A stretch of DNA of 64,000 bases from Symbiodinium microadriaticum (Eukaryota; Sar; Dinophyceae; Suessiales; Symbiodiniaceae). A program made the translations under genes and the position numbers. The notes below the pieces were generated by a model. It was not told where the DNA came from. It worked only from the letters and a program-made list of their open reading frames with translations, and ran no database searches. Shown piece by piece: positions 30,901-42,122 of this stretch (its first letter is position 1; each line of letters begins with the position of its first letter). The DNA lies in NCBI GenBank assembly GCA_001939145.1, contig LSRX01000080.1:1034709-1098708 (forward strand), read 5' to 3'.

Positions 30901-33900
30901 GGTGCGGCTGAAAGTGCCGTAGTAGCGAAACACGTCCTCCACCGGCTCCGTCGTGCTGCTTCGGGCTTTTCGGGAAGATGGCGTAAGCTGCACGGCGTTG
31001 GTGGATTGCGTGCTGCGAAGCACGGATTGGTTGGGCCAGTGATTCGGGACCGTGACATCCGATTCCAGACCGGCCACACTACCTCGACAACAAAGACCGA
31101 GTCAAAATTCGTGCTTCTATCTGCTTTTCATAATCTGAAGTCGATCCGTCCCTAGACCCCTGAGAAACTGAAACAACTATCGAGTACCTGGCATACTTGT
31201 TTTTTTACCAGCATATGTTAATAACACACTGTAGCAAACTAGTCTCAGAAGTAGGTGTGGGTGTAACAGCCGATGGTGTCGTCCTGCAACACGAACCCCG
31301 GAACTAGCAGTAAAGCAGTAGTAGTAATGCAACAGCCGAAGAATTAGCGGCAGTAGCAGGAGCAGCAGCACATCAATAACCCTAGCTCTCTGCAGTCAGT
31401 CACCAGTTGGTAGTACCCTCAGAAAGTGTGGTAGCGGCGTTGGGCCAAGGCAGTAGCGGCAATCAAACGTGATATTGGCAGTAAGCAGGGTAGTCGAATA
31501 GAACGTTTACATCCTGTAGTCGTTTTACTCAGCGGTTTCCTGGCGCAGCTCCAAAGCGACGGCTTCGTCCGACACGAAATCACGGCAAAGTGTGGCAACC
31601 ACCCTGAAGCTGCATTGCTTGCAAGGTTTGGGAGAAGGGTTTGGTTCAGCCTGAGGTGTTTGATCAGAGAGTGCATGTCTTTGGAGGTGGGATAAGGATA
31701 AGCCAGAACTTCTTCCTACGCCAGCCTTCTTCCTATCGTCGCGTTTCGTTGTACCCTAAGCCCATGGTCTCGTGCGAAGTTTCAATCAGACACGGCCGGG
31801 TTAAGCCTGCAACCCTGCACCCACAAAACCAACACCTAAACCGCCACAGGCCCGAAGTCCGTAGCGCCCACTCTAGATGACCCCCCCTAGTTTTAAGCCT
31901 CAAAAAAATCCTACAAATCCGTGAAAAAGACTTCAAAATCCTCTACCACCCTGTAAAAGCGAACAGAAAGGAAAAGCCCAGGTCGTTTGTGCATGGAATT
32001 ATCGATGCCTTTCCGTTTCAATGCGAGGGCATTCATTTCGTTCGGGGGCTAGGGTGGTTGGCTTAGCTTTTTTTATGTGGAAGGGGCCGTAAATAACTCC
32101 TGAACCCTCGCTACACTCTAAGCTGTACCCATAGGCCTCTAAGTCGTTCCTTTTTATGGTTTATATCAAGAATCCTATAAGGTAATCCCAAAAAGGAACT
32201 ACTTAGGGGCGCATGGGTAACAACATGTTTAGGGTGTAGGCTAGGAGGTAGGGGGGCTATCTATAGGGACCCAATATGAGCCAACGACTCGAACAAGCCC
32301 AGAAGCCACACAATTCTGGGATCGTTTGGCCTAAAAACCCAACTGTCCATGTACCTCTTTCGTACTAGTATCCACCTAAGCCTTAAGGGGGATCCCGCAA
32401 GAACATGAGACTTTAAGGCCAAAGTCTAAAGCATGGGTACATTGACCCTCTGGGGTATGATCTGTATTGCCTTACAAGACTGAGGGGGATGAGGCCTTCA
32501 AGACTTGTAAGGTTTATACCTTTGGTTTATGCTGTACGCGCTGGGATTTGGCTTTCAGAAACTATCTCCAAGCGGCAGGCCCGCGATGCACTGCAGAAAA
32601 GTCAGCAAGCAAAATGTCCAGAAGAGCATGTCGACACTAGCCGACAGGCACTTGATCAACAGCCTGAGCTGCTGATGTGAAGTTTTTGTTTTCAGCACAG
32701 TTAAGCTAGGGTTTGGAGATTAGGGCTTCAGGATTTAGGGTTTAGGGGTTTAGGGATTAAGTCAACAACTGGCAGCATTCTTTGCCGCCGAGGTCCATGC
32801 TAGAAACTCACGACTTGCCGAATCGAGCATGCCAATCCAGGAGTGGGCCGAGGAGAAACCAGGATCCCTTTTGGGAGGGGAGGATCCTTTTTATGGACTT
32901 CCTTTTAAATCTTCGATATTCGGAAACCCAAGCCACAAAAAGGCAAACAGGATTTTTGAGACTGCCCTAGAAAAGTCAGAAAACAGGTAGTGGCCTGCAA
33001 GATCGATCCGGGAATTCATGATATGGCTTGTGGAGTTATGCTGGTGTTTGTGGTTGCATGTGGACGATTTAAGGGGCTTGTTTACAGCTTATGTAGACAT
33101 CTAGATTCTAGATTACCTCCCGTGCCTAAAACGAGCCGAGCCCCTCTCAAGGTACTGTGACCCTATAATTAACGCAACCAAACAGTGTGACCCAGCCCTG
33201 ACCATGCAACTTCCCCAAGCCACAGCTAGGCAGGGGAGAGTGCGGTAATTAGTAATAAGCTCATATAAGAGCCCCAAAACAGCAAGCGATGCTATTCCGG
33301 TACAGTGCACATACTTCTGCGCTCATATGCCCCGACACCCTGTTCCACCTCTTAGGGTCTCGGCTCCCCAAAACCCTCAACCCTCAGCTCTAAACCCAAC
33401 CCTAAACCCTAAACCCTCAACTCTAAGCCCAACGGGCCCTCAAGTGTAGACATGCTTCGCGGTTTTGGGGACTAAGACACTCAAACCTTTAAAGCTCATC
33501 GTACTTCGAACTTTATTAGCCTAACGCACCATGTGACCTACGTGTCTTTCAAAATGCACACGTGTACATAAATTGTATACAAATAGATCGATCGATAGAT
33601 GGAGCGCTGATTGGCTCGAAACCCTGCTGAAAATGTCCTCATGGGTCTTTTGGTCCTTTAGGTTTCCTTTAGGTTTAGGGTTTAAGGTTTAGGGTTTAGG
33701 GCTCAAAGACTGAGAAGTAGATATTCGTGGCTGCCATCCCTAGAAGAACACACCAATTACACACACGCACAGAGCTCTCTGCACCATGTACATCAAGTCG
33801 CTGCAAAGACTGAAGAACGTTGGACATCGTCACCATGCGGAAGGTACGGGCCAGTTTGCCGATCCGCAAAAGACGGAACAGCATCGGATTGACGGGCACG

Positions 33901-36083
33901 CCCGAGTACAAGAAGACCTGCGGCCAGATCTTCCAAGATCCCGTGACTAGGGAATATACCATAAACTACAGTATAGGATCGATCATATTATTCAAGAAGG
34001 GGGGGGCTCTTGCACTTGGTGCGCAGCATTCAAGGGGCCTATGGGTTGGCGTCCTGGAGGTCAGCAGCGTCTTCTACCGGGCAGCTCAGTCTGTAAACCA
34101 TACACTCTGCACACGAATCCGCGACAACTCCGTAACCTAAAACCTCCTGAACCCCAAAAGCTTCCGAAAAGCACCCTTTTAAGGAACGTTGGACTAGTTC
34201 ACAAACCACGAAGCCTGACCAGCAACCTGAACTCGACCCCTGGCTCCGGACAAAAAAAAAACATCCACGAATCCTTCCAGCTCGGATCGTCTAAGTCCGA
34301 ATATATTCGAATCTTCTTGGCGGTTGTTTAGGGCCCCAAAACGTATCCTCGTCTTTTCTACCCTAAACTAAACCCAGAAACCCTAAACCCTTGTTTGCTT
34401 AGAGTCTTTGCCACCCGCGCCTCGAAGGCGGAGGTGATGACCACGGCCACGTCAATATAATTCATGCACTGCTTCCTCAGCGTTTAGAGCTTTTAGGGCT
34501 CAACCCTTTTGCAGCACAGGCTTCTGTCGCCCGAGTTTGCCGTCGCTGTGAAGCACTGCAGCACTCATGACTGTGCAAATCCGCAACTAAGCCCTAAACC
34601 CTATAGACCCTACCTAGACCCCAAAGAACCCCTTTTTAAGGACTTATATACGGAAATCATGATAAGGAACCCTAAACAGGGAGGCTCTCAAGGGTCCAGG
34701 TATGCCCTCAAGAGTTTCTGAAATATCGGGTTTGGGGCTTTCGTGGTTTTTAGTGGATTAAAAACTTCACGCTTCGAGGACTAATGGCTCCTACGGGCCG
34801 CTTTTAACATGCCCCAAAAAAGCATAAGATAAGGCACTAGGATTACTTGCAAGCCCCCCCCTCAGAAAACCTTCCTTTTTTCAGGGATTCAGATTTTGAT
34901 TTCCTTGTGTTGTGTGAGTCCTTGAAAAGGTAGGTTCTTCGGGTGGAAGGTAGGGATTGATTCAGGGTCAGCAGGGTTGTAGCGTCTAAAGTGTCGAGTC
35001 CTACTCGGATAGAAAGACTGTTCGGCTTTAAACACTCAAGGTTCTAGGACACGTGGCTTGTGGGGTTGATGGCTTTAGGGCTTACAGAATGAAGCTCACA
35101 TAAAGGGTGCACGGCTTTAGGGGTCCAGGAGCTTCATGCGGGGAAGGCCTCTGGTGAATTTCCCGGCACTTTCCCTGAGTTTTGAGTTTTGAATTCCGAT
35201 TCCTTAGCATCAAAATAGCCCAAAAGCCTTACATAATAGGGTCTTTTGGGCCCAAAAGCCAAAACATATGAGTCCGAAGAGGTTAAGGGGATTCTAGCTT
35301 GTGCAGACCTACGGTTTCGATCTTTGGACGAGCTTTCAGGGCTCCCAAAAACCTCATTATCTTTTCAATACTAGAGCCGAACCGCAGGTCTTACGTTTTA
35401 TGAAAGATCCTATACCTTGATCTCAAACAAAAACCCCGCCGCCAGGAATTTATGTTGGACAGATCTAGGTAATCTTCTGCCCACCCTACACCCTGAACCC
35501 TGAACCCTAAACCCTAACTTGCAGCAGGTGGCCAGAAGGTAAAGCCCAGCAAGGCAACTCGAACGATGACATCCTGAGCTCTTTCTCAGGATCCTTTCAG
35601 GGTTTAGGGTTTAGGGTTTAGGGCTTCTATAACACCAACCCTTCGAAAGTGCTGTGACATCCGGGCTAAGGATTCTAAAACCCATGTACACATGATCTTC
35701 ATCATGACCCGGCATCGATCGCAAACACGATGGTAAAGACAATGTCCCCGTACGTGAACAGCTGCTCCTCGAAGCGACCGAAGGCTGAGGTCCGGGGTTT
35801 GGGGAGAGCTGCTTCTAACTAGGAGTTGGGATTAGGGGACCCCCGGGGATACAGACCCTCTCAGTAGGGTCCCTTTCAAGAGAGCCATAAGTAGGGATAA
35901 GAAAGGTCCCCTTTAAGGGGTCTTCCTAGTACTACCTAGGACTAACACAACCCTGAACATCTCGAACGACCTCAAAACCTCCACCCGAAGTTGCATGCAC
36001 ACACCTCACATCTAAAATTGTCAACCGGCATCAACGTATGTACACATGACTATATTATATATATATATATAGCTAGCTAGAGT

Positions 36084-36115
<32 letters not shown>

Positions 36116-37764
36116 GTTGCAGATAGGTAGATGAGTTCAGCTCAGCAGCCGTTTTCGCGAAATGTACGTGCAACTGACCCGGACCCTTCAGCCCTCCTTC
36201 AGGTCCCCTGGTCGTTGTGAAGCCAACTCATACCTTTAGGGTTTAGGGTTCAGGGTTTAGGGTTTAGGGTTCAGGGCTTAGGGTTCATTACTGTTCATTA
36301 CTGATGAACATGAAAGCTCATCCTGTTATAACACACAGGACATCCAGGATACACGGTACCATATATGATCTGGGTATCGGAAACCCGAAACCCCAACACC
36401 CCAAACCGTAAAAGCTTGAGCCCCACCCCAAAGCCTGAACGCCCTAAACCAACAAATCCCTACACCCCACAACCTCGTACTCCGAAGCCCTAAGCCCCTA
36501 AACCCCAAACTCTACCCCAAAAAACGGGCTCAAACCAGGCCCTGTGAACCCCCGAGGTCCATCACGCGAAAGCTTTCCGGAGACATGAGCGGCTCTGTGT
36601 AAACACCGATCCTGAGAGAATGAAATTTGGAGCTTCGGATGGCTTAGCGTTTCGGGGTGTGGGCATCCGGGGCTTAGGGTTCAAAGAGGGGTTGGGATTG
36701 AAGGTTCAAGGTCTGCAGCTTCAGGTTTTCAGGGTTTGGGGGTAGAGGTTTAGGGTTCAGGGCTTACGCTGCGTTAGGTTCAGAGCTTGGTTCGGCGTTG
36801 CGGGGCAAAATGTGGGGGGTGGAATACCGCAGTAATTCATCCTGCTATTCCTGAGGGTTCCTGCATGGCCGTGAGCATGGTTCACAAATACCCCCAAGCG
36901 CTGTAGGGCTCTTGGGCTCCTGCTGAAGAGCTGTTTGTAAAAGCCTGAGGCTGAGGAATTTATGGAGGGAACGGCGTAGCCGTAGCCGGCTCGGTGCGCC
37001 AGTCGAGCTCCCTATGGTCTTATGTATACAGTATGTGTGTGTATACACTTATGTATACATGTATAAGTATAAAGAAATCAATAAGTTAAAATTACATAAA
37101 TCAATAAATAAATGAACAAATACGTAAATAAATAAACACATATAAATATTTAAACACATATAAATAAATAAAGTATCAGCCCATAAGAAACTATAATCTA
37201 GGCGACCGGCAAGACCCCCCCCCCCTGCCTAGCCAAGCTGACTTGGCGGCACTCCGGTTCAGGGAAACGACAAGACCGCGGGAGGTGCCAAACCCTAAAC
37301 CCCAAACCCTAGTCGATTCTGGCTCCTGGTGTGAAGCAGGCCTTGTGCGATCCTGGGCATGAGAATAAACTGCCCCAAGCGCACCATTGCTTTGTGAGCT
37401 CTTGGAGCATCGAGTAGCTGCTACTGTTATTGCGACTGCTACGGGTACTAGTACTAGTACTAGTACCATGAATACTACTGCTGCTACTACTTCTACTTCT
37501 TCTTCTTCTACTGCTACTACGACTGCTGCTTCTGCGACGACGACGACTACTACTACCACCGCTGCCATAGCAGCAGCTGCAGGTAGCTTGCTGAGGAAAG
37601 CCTAAACCGCCGACGTGACAACAAAAACCACTGGCCCGAAATGTAGACTAAACGCGAAGCTTCTAAATCCCAGTTGGCTGCGAGCACCACCGAGGCGCCG
37701 GTAGGCCGTGCGAGAGCCGTGCACTTGGAGCTCCAAAGCCATCCACAACACGTTCACCAACAAC
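24902..37764 (-). CDS. voltage-gated cation channel, six-transmembrane domain, at least 12 exons
   Basis: Exons in order: S1 37691-37764 (LLVNVLWMALELQVHG); S2 35717-35784 (LFTYGDIVFTIVFAI); loop 35526-35573 (DVIVRVALLGFTFW); S3 34415-34468 (CMNYIDVAVVITSAFEAR); S4 33802-33917 (FRLLRIGKLARTFRMVTMS); S5 32577-32663 (LFWTFCLLTFLQCIAG); turret 31540-31603 (RDFVSDEAVALELRQ); pore helix 30887-30936 (DVFRYYGTFSRTILTM); filter 27694-27752 (FEILFANWAPPARVLLENM); S6 26916-26953 (EWFSVFFLLYRC) and 25582-25608 (VLGFAVLNV, duplicated at 24902-24928). S4 has five basic residues at every third position (R..R..K..R..R). Phases match at each join; donors are GT, GC or GA, acceptors nearly all AG|G. The plasma-membrane or organelle location cannot be told. 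Only one six-helix domain is seen; C-terminal exons were not found. Closest family: single-domain or multi-domain Cav/Nav-type channels of dinoflagellates. Confidence 0.82.
24967..25010. mobile_element. right half of a family A MITE-like element
   Basis: ATAAGGTAATCCCAAAAAGG and CGTAGGGGCCTGTGGGTA match the right half of complete copies. The left half is replaced by the sequence around the N at 24946, consistent with a broken join. Confidence 0.65.
25135..25217. mobile_element. MITE-like element, family A
   Basis: GTAGTAGTTCCTTTTGGGATTACC at left, GAACTACTTAGGAGCCTATGGGT at right, core AAGATTCAAAATATGAACCC. The left outer end is eroded. Confidence 0.65.
25462..25510. repeat. interspersed repeat, family F, copy 1
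   Basis: TTTTTTTGAGCAGGGACTGCAA then ATGCACTAGGCCCTGA; same short unit at 27346-27400 and 40503-40552. Confidence 0.6.
25573..25625. repeat. 53-bp exact duplicate of 24893-24945 (S6 exon)
   Basis: Second copy of the channel S6 exon with its acceptor (CGGCCAG|GTC on the minus strand). This copy has intact sequence on both sides, so it is the better candidate for the functional exon. Confidence 0.9.
26414..26507. mobile_element. MITE-like element, family A (channel intron)
   Basis: Left TACCCATAGGCTTCTTAGTAG, right CTACTTAAGAGCCTATGGGTA, core TTTTTGGGGTTACCTTATAGG then ATTCTAAATATGAACC. Ends pair well. It lies between the two S6 exons. Confidence 0.8.
27346..27400. repeat. interspersed repeat, family F, copy 2
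   Basis: CCTTTTTTTGAACAGGGATTGCAA then ATGCACTAAGCCCTGAACC. Confidence 0.6.
27748..28150. repeat. diverged tandem duplication of about 200 bp
   Basis: 27748-27948 and 27957-28150 share AACCTGAGCACAT, GGGCAACA..C..GCTCCACAG, GCAGTCCTC..GCAGAGGAGCAA and CGGAGGATCAAGGCT. The second unit has gained an ATG/ATGATG microsatellite (about 27976-28000). The first unit begins at the acceptor of the channel filter exon, so part of that acceptor region is duplicated inside the upstream intron. Confidence 0.75.
28150..28273. repeat. interspersed repeat family C, copy 2
   Basis: AGGAGTTAGGATTAGGGGAAC, ATATCGACCCTCTCAATAAGG, AAGTAGGGTTAAGAAGGGTCC. Homologous to 1234 and 35815. Confidence 0.65.
29425..29562 (+). 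CDS. possible exon, choline-transporter-like (CTL) style, antisense inside a channel intron
   Basis: Between CTGCAG (acceptor) and a GT donor after TTGCAAG the plus-strand frame gives 45 residues: AEYRQAMQDSARYLFALPSI, then the hydrophobic stretch YGMVAIAGHAATACVLMGLEV. An amphipathic lead ending in 'A.PS/T' before a membrane helix is typical of CTL/SLC44 proteins, but the match is weak. Upstream plus-strand frames (29111-29320, CEIVVSYAVST) could be further exons. It lies within the intron at 27753-30886 of the minus-strand channel. Confidence 0.32.
29592..29753. repeat. direct repeat pair, about 50 bp each
   Basis: 29592-29640 and 29697-29753 both read GCATACCCATTTCGG, ATGATCTATTGGATAGA (first copy GTGATCTATTGGATAGA) and CCCTAAGGTCCT, with about 55 bp between. 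Confidence 0.75.
30193..30402. repeat. GAT/GAC trinucleotide microsatellite (channel intron)
   Basis: GATGATGATG units with GAC, GGT and GAA variants. Asp-rich, Met-rich and His-rich frames over it are artefacts. Confidence 0.9.
32126..32219. mobile_element. MITE-like element, family A (channel intron)
   Basis: Left TACCCATAGGCCTCTAAGTCG, right CTACTTAGGGGCGCATGGGTA, core TTTTTATGGTTTATATCAAG then AATCCTATAAGGTAATCCC. Inserted between the turret and S5 exons. Confidence 0.8.
35815..35942. repeat. interspersed repeat family C, copy 3 (channel intron)
   Basis: CTAACTAGGAGTTGGGATTAGG, ACAGACCCTCTCAGTAGGGTCC, AAGAAAGGTCCCCTTTAAGGGG and CTAGTACTACCTAGGAC. Lies about 30 bp upstream (minus strand) of the S2 exon. 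Confidence 0.65.
36055..36112. repeat. TA and GATA microsatellite
   Basis: ATTATATATATATATATA followed by seven GATA units. Confidence 0.9.
37430..37565. repeat. CTA/CTG/TTC trinucleotide microsatellite
   Basis: GCTACTACGGG, ACTAGTACTAGTACTAG, then CTACTTCTTCTTC and ACGACGACTACTAC. Thr/Ser/Ala-rich and Val/Ala-rich frames are artefacts. It sits immediately downstream (minus strand) of the S1 exon. Confidence 0.85.
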
Positions 37765-38561
37765 CTGGAGGCTTGTGGCCTACTACGGGTCCCTTCAAGG
37801 GTTCTTTATTAAAGGTTCCGGTAAGGAAGGGATCCCTTTATTTTTGTTAGGGGTCCTTTTAAGGGCTCCTTCACGGCTTCTTTAAGGGTTCCTTCACTCA
37901 AGGGTTCCTTTCAGGGTGCCCTGAAAGCTTCCTGTAAGCGTGCTTTTAAGGATTCCTGTAAGGATGTCTTTACGGCGGGGCGGGGGTTCGATGCTAAGGC
38001 TACAAAAACATCTAATTAAGACTTGGGCGGCTTCGACAGGGCGGACTACCTACCTGACATAAGCCACGGTTTTGAGTAACTTCTTCATGTGCACCGCAAT
38101 AAAGGAAGTCTGGTTGCAGGTGTGCCTGGCCCAAACACGTGAAACTTTCTTTGATAATTAAGAATCAGGATCCAAGCCGAACATACTAAAACTACTACAT
38201 TACGGGACCGCACTGCAAGGAATCGTATGATTAACTATTCAGGCTTCGCTATTCTATTGAGGGCTTCGTGCTCTTAGTTTATATATAAGGCTTGCAGGGT
38301 TCGGGGTGTAGGCCCTTAAGGACTATCCACAAAACGCCAAACAACGCAAAGCAACTAAACACAGGCGGTCTTCATGTTCAAGGCATAGAGGCTTCTTTAA
38401 AGGGATTTCTGGTAGTTTATGATGTGCCATGATGGTTTTTACCTCGGGTTACAAGGGTGTGTTATAAGGGTAGGCCGGGAAGCAGCGCGGTGATGACGCC
38501 TTCGAAGGTCGTCGACTGCAAAGACTCTTGCCTCGGCTTGTGCAAATATAGGGGCCTTATA

Positions 38562-38660
38562 AGCCTTAAAAAAAAAATAATAATAATAATAATAACAAGA
38601 ATAATAAGAATAACAAGAATAATAAGAATAACAAGAATAAGAATAAGAATTAGAATGATT
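38562..38660. repeat. AAT/AAGAAT microsatellite
   Basis: TAATAATAATAATAA then repeated AACAAGAATAATAAGAAT. Confidence 0.88.
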
Positions 38661-38689
38661 AGAAAAAAGGCTTTGAGGTATGTTGTACA

Positions 38690-38850
38690 TTATAACTATA
38701 GTAAGGAACCCCAAAATAGTATGGGTAATCCTTTAAGTCCCTATATTAAAGGTTTAAGGTTACCTGGGCCCTTAAGTACCTACCCTTTAGGGTTCCTCAT
38801 TATGATTCCTTATACACGTCCGTAAAAAAGAAAAAAAATTGTGGTGTCTA
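38690..38850. repeat. interspersed repeat, family G with a 'CATTATGATT.CTTATA' tail
   Basis: TTGTACATTATAACTATAGTAAGGAACCCC at the left. The right part, GGGTTCCTCATTATGATTCC then TTATACACGTCCGTAAAAAAG, recurs at 43960-44015, 34890-34945, 7210-7265 and about 4735-4790. Confidence 0.5.
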
Positions 38851-39277
38851 GGTAGGGCTTGAGGGCTTTGGGATGTTAGGAATTTAGGGCTTTTGGGTTT
38901 GGAGGCTTTCTTCCCTAAGCCCGAAACCAACCCCTTTTGTCGGGAGTCTCGGGAGTTGTTGCTGTAGGGTTTCAGAGCTTCAGGACTTAAGGGTTCTAGG
39001 GCCCTAGGGCTTCAGGATTTTAGAATGTCAGGGCAGTATATTATATTATGTTATAGTATATTATAGTATATTATAGTATATTACAGTATATTATAGTCTG
39101 TCAGGGTGTGGGAGCTTTCATTTACAGAGTTAGGGATATTACGGCTCAGGGCTCAAGGTTTCAGGAGTTTAGAGCCATTGCGAGCCGCAAAGCCGGCCCG
39201 GGGGACAGGGAGGGCAGGGGTACACCTAAACCCTAAACCCTGAAGCCTAAAGTTTTTCTGCTAGACCCTGAACCTAC

Positions 39278-39350
39278 ATCGAAGACTCGCTGCAACTTTT
39301 CGAAACGTGTGGAGCTCTTCGCACTGATGACCGGATCCTCCTCCTGCTGG
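39278..39350 (-). CDS. probable upstream (N-terminal) exon of the channel gene
   Basis: Minus-strand frame giving DFQQEEDPVISAK and SSTRFEKLQRVFD, ending at a canonical donor GAT|GTAGGT. Charged, soluble sequence ending in a basic/aromatic run is what precedes S1 in this channel class. Its phase (0) does not fit the S1 exon (phase 2 start), so at least one more exon must lie between 37765 and 39277. The acceptor is one of several AG sites between 39335 and 39361. Confidence 0.4.
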
Positions 39351-39974
39351 AAGTCGGGTCTAGATTCAGGGTTTTCGGGCTAAGTGCTCGTTAGGGGTTG
39401 GTAACTTCTGCGACGGCTCAGCGTTGTGGTGTAAACTTAGGTCTCCAAACAGATCCTCAACTCTAGACCCTTCAACCCTCAACCCGCACCCTTAAACACT
39501 TGAGGCTCCAAACCCCAAAATTCTACACCCAAGGTTCCTCGATCAGGGCCATAAGCCTCTTCCTTCGTATGCTTCAATTTTTCAAGCCTAAACCCTAAAC
39601 CCTAAACCCTAAAAGCCCTAAAACCAAACTAACCCAAGATTAACATGGGGGCTGGGGCTCTGGAGAGGACCACGGTACCACCCCGCGTGAAGCTTCCGCT
39701 GCACATCTGCCACACTTTGTATTAAAGGGTTGTTAATATACGGTTTAGGGTTTAGGGTTTAGGGCTATCCTGAACCCTACCTGTGACCCCCAACCCTACA
39801 AACTAGTGGGCTATGACTCCTGAAACGGAGGGTAGAACCCTGAAAACGGTGGGTTTTTGGATCCCCAGGTAAACCCTAAACCCTGAACCCTAAACCCTAA
39901 GCCCTTTTCTGGACCTCCTTGGCCGAGAAAGAGGCAGATACAATTTAACACCGTTATATAGCGGCCGAAATAAT

Positions 39975-40070
39975 CAAAATAGGGTTTGGGGGGGTATATT
40001 ATACAAAAACCATTAAATACCACCAAAATAGTCTTGGCAATTTTTAAGGTCCCTATATTTAAGCCGCAGA
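39975..40070. repeat. AT-rich interspersed repeat, family G
   Basis: ATAATCAAAATAGGGTTTGGG, GGGTATATTATACAAAAACC, CAAAATAGTCTTGGCAATTTTT and GGTCCCTATATTTAAG. Nearly the same order of blocks as 48930-49025. Confidence 0.6.
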
Positions 40071-40502
40071 TAGCTCCAAACCATGACAAAACACCCTGTA
40101 TCGAAACCCTGCTAGTTAAAGCTCAGATGGGGTTTAGGTTTTAGGGCCTAGGCTTAGTCCCTAAGCGGCCTGCCCCAAACCTCTATGCCTGTCGGCTCAA
40201 AAAAAAACCCCAAACGCCCTCCATGAAACGGCCCCGCGAACTCGCAGCATGCACCCCCAAACCCAAAGGCTCTCCGTGGGGAAGTCGGCCAAGAAGTCCT
40301 CGGTAGCGAGGGAACGATACCAACCCAAACCGGTTCCTTCTCTCTCTCTCTCGCTCTCTCCCTCTCTGCCGCTGCATCCAGAGCAAACCGGTTCCTTACA
40401 AAGAGAGTTATTAAACACCATGACTTTGGGTTTACTGGCAACGCGGGCACGCGGCCTGGGGTGTTTCACACCCGAGCGCGTGCCCTCGCGTGACACCCTA
40501 AA

Positions 40503-40552
40503 CCCCTTTTTTGAGCAGGGACTGCAATGCACTAAGCCCTGAATCCCTTCAG
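40503..40552. repeat. interspersed repeat, family F, copy 3
   Basis: CCCTTTTTTGAGCAGGGACTGC then AATGCACTAAGCCCTGAATCC. Confidence 0.6.
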
Positions 40553-40657
40553 CCAAACCCTAAATCCTAAACCCTAAACCCCTATAAACCATAAACCGTA
40601 TCTTTCTCCATCGGCAAGACCCGCGAAGTGCTAATTGCCCCAGACCTTCCCATACTG

Positions 40658-40784
40658 TTGATGATCTAAATCCTGCGATTAGGGTTTAGGGATATAAATC
40701 CTGCATCACCGTAAGGACCCTAAAATATGGGAACTCTGGGACAGTCCTCATAATTGGTAATGCAGGATTTATATCATCAACCCG
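40658..40784. mobile_element. MITE-like element, family B, copy 5
   Basis: GTTGATGATCTAAATCCTGCG at left, TGCAGGATTTATATCATCAAC at right, with an internal duplicate of the ATATAAATCCTGCATCACC end. It may be a nested or partly duplicated copy. Confidence 0.65.
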
Positions 40785-41060
40785 TATCCCTTAATTAGAA
40801 CAGATGCCTGCAACTATAGTCTGATCCCTAAGACGACTTGAGGTAGACTCCTTAATAAAGGGATCTTGGAAGACTTGGGTCTCGGTGTTGCCTGAGGCTT
40901 AGGGCTTTTAGGGTTCAGGGCTTTTTAGGGTTTAGGGTTTAGGGCTTTGGGGTTTTAGGGTTTAGTAGGGTTTTATAGGGTTTAGGGTTCCCTGATCTCG
41001 AAAGTCTTTTCCATCAAACCGCCTTCTCATCGTAACTTGACTAGGGCTTTAGATGATGTG

Positions 41061-41167
41061 GGGGTTTCCGATTTCGAAACAGGGGACCCTAACATAGTAC
41101 CCTAAATAGGAGGATCCATATTCTCAGGACCCCAAAATAAGGTACCCTAATTTTCGGAAAGTCCCAT
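41061..41167. mobile_element. MITE-like element, family D, copy 1
   Basis: GGGGTTTCCGA, GGGGACCCTAACATAGTACCC, GGATCCATATTCTCAGGACCCC, GGTACCCTAATTTTCGGAAAG. Second copy at 44863-44970. GGGACCCTAA..TAGTACC and GGTACCCTAATTTTCGGAAA are inverted counterparts of the left end. Confidence 0.65.
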
Positions 41168-42027
41168 GTAGGATAGCCGGGAATCATCCCTGCCATCGTC
41201 GACAGACATGAAGAGCTGCCTCGCATGAGATCCCAAGGCTGCTTTGAGGCTCAAGGCTAATAGGGTTTAGGGTTTAGGGGTTTTAGGGCTTTAGGGGTTT
41301 AGGGTTTTAGGGTTTTAGGGTTTGTGGTTTAGGGTTTCGAGTTTCAGGGAAAGCTTGTACTCTGGCTGCTGCACCTACACATTTCCATTGACCACAACTG
41401 TTGTTGGTCACCACCACCACCACCACCACCCCCACCAGCAGTGATGTGCTGTGCTTGGTTTATGGCCCATGGCATGGACATTGTTGCAAATGGCAAGACT
41501 ACTCCGCCTGCACCAGTACGAATTCTCTATCCATCAAAAAAACTATATCAGAACACCCCATCAACCCAAAGTGCCGGGAAACAGCTCAACAACTCCAAAC
41601 TCACATAAGTTGACTGCCTCTACACCCAAAAAACCATGAATTCAAGGAAAGCGCAAGACTCTGCATTTTAAACCCAAAGGCCTTCATCCTAAACCCTAAG
41701 CCCAAAGTCCCCGCTCAGTTCTCAAGCTACTGGCTGTTCTCACCATCCAGGAAGTGCAAGACTTCGTCGGCCTTAGCAGAACACCCAGAAACACTAACAG
41801 ACGGTTTAGGGTTTAGGGTTTAGGACTCTAACAGTTCTTTGCACCGGGTTCGATAGGGGTTTAGGGGTCTAGGGGTTGCGGGATGTTCTGACGTTCTGAG
41901 TGTGCTTAATTATTGGTCGTACCTAGGGCACAGACCACCGTTAAGCTGTACGAAGGGTCCTTAATATACGACTTAATGTCCATGGCCAACCTACGGGTGG
42001 AGGAGTCCAAGCCTTTTGACATCCGCT

Positions 42028-42122
42028 TACCCACAGACTCCATAGTAGTTCCTTTTTTGGGATTACCTTATAGAATCCTAAATATAAACCCCGAAAAGGA
42101 ACTACTAAGAAGCCTATGGGTA
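42028..42122. mobile_element. MITE-like element, family A
   Basis: Left TACCCACAGACTCCATAGTAG, right CTACTAAGAAGCCTATGGGTA, core TTTTTTGGGATTACCTTATAG then AATCCTAAATATAAACCCC. Confidence 0.78.
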
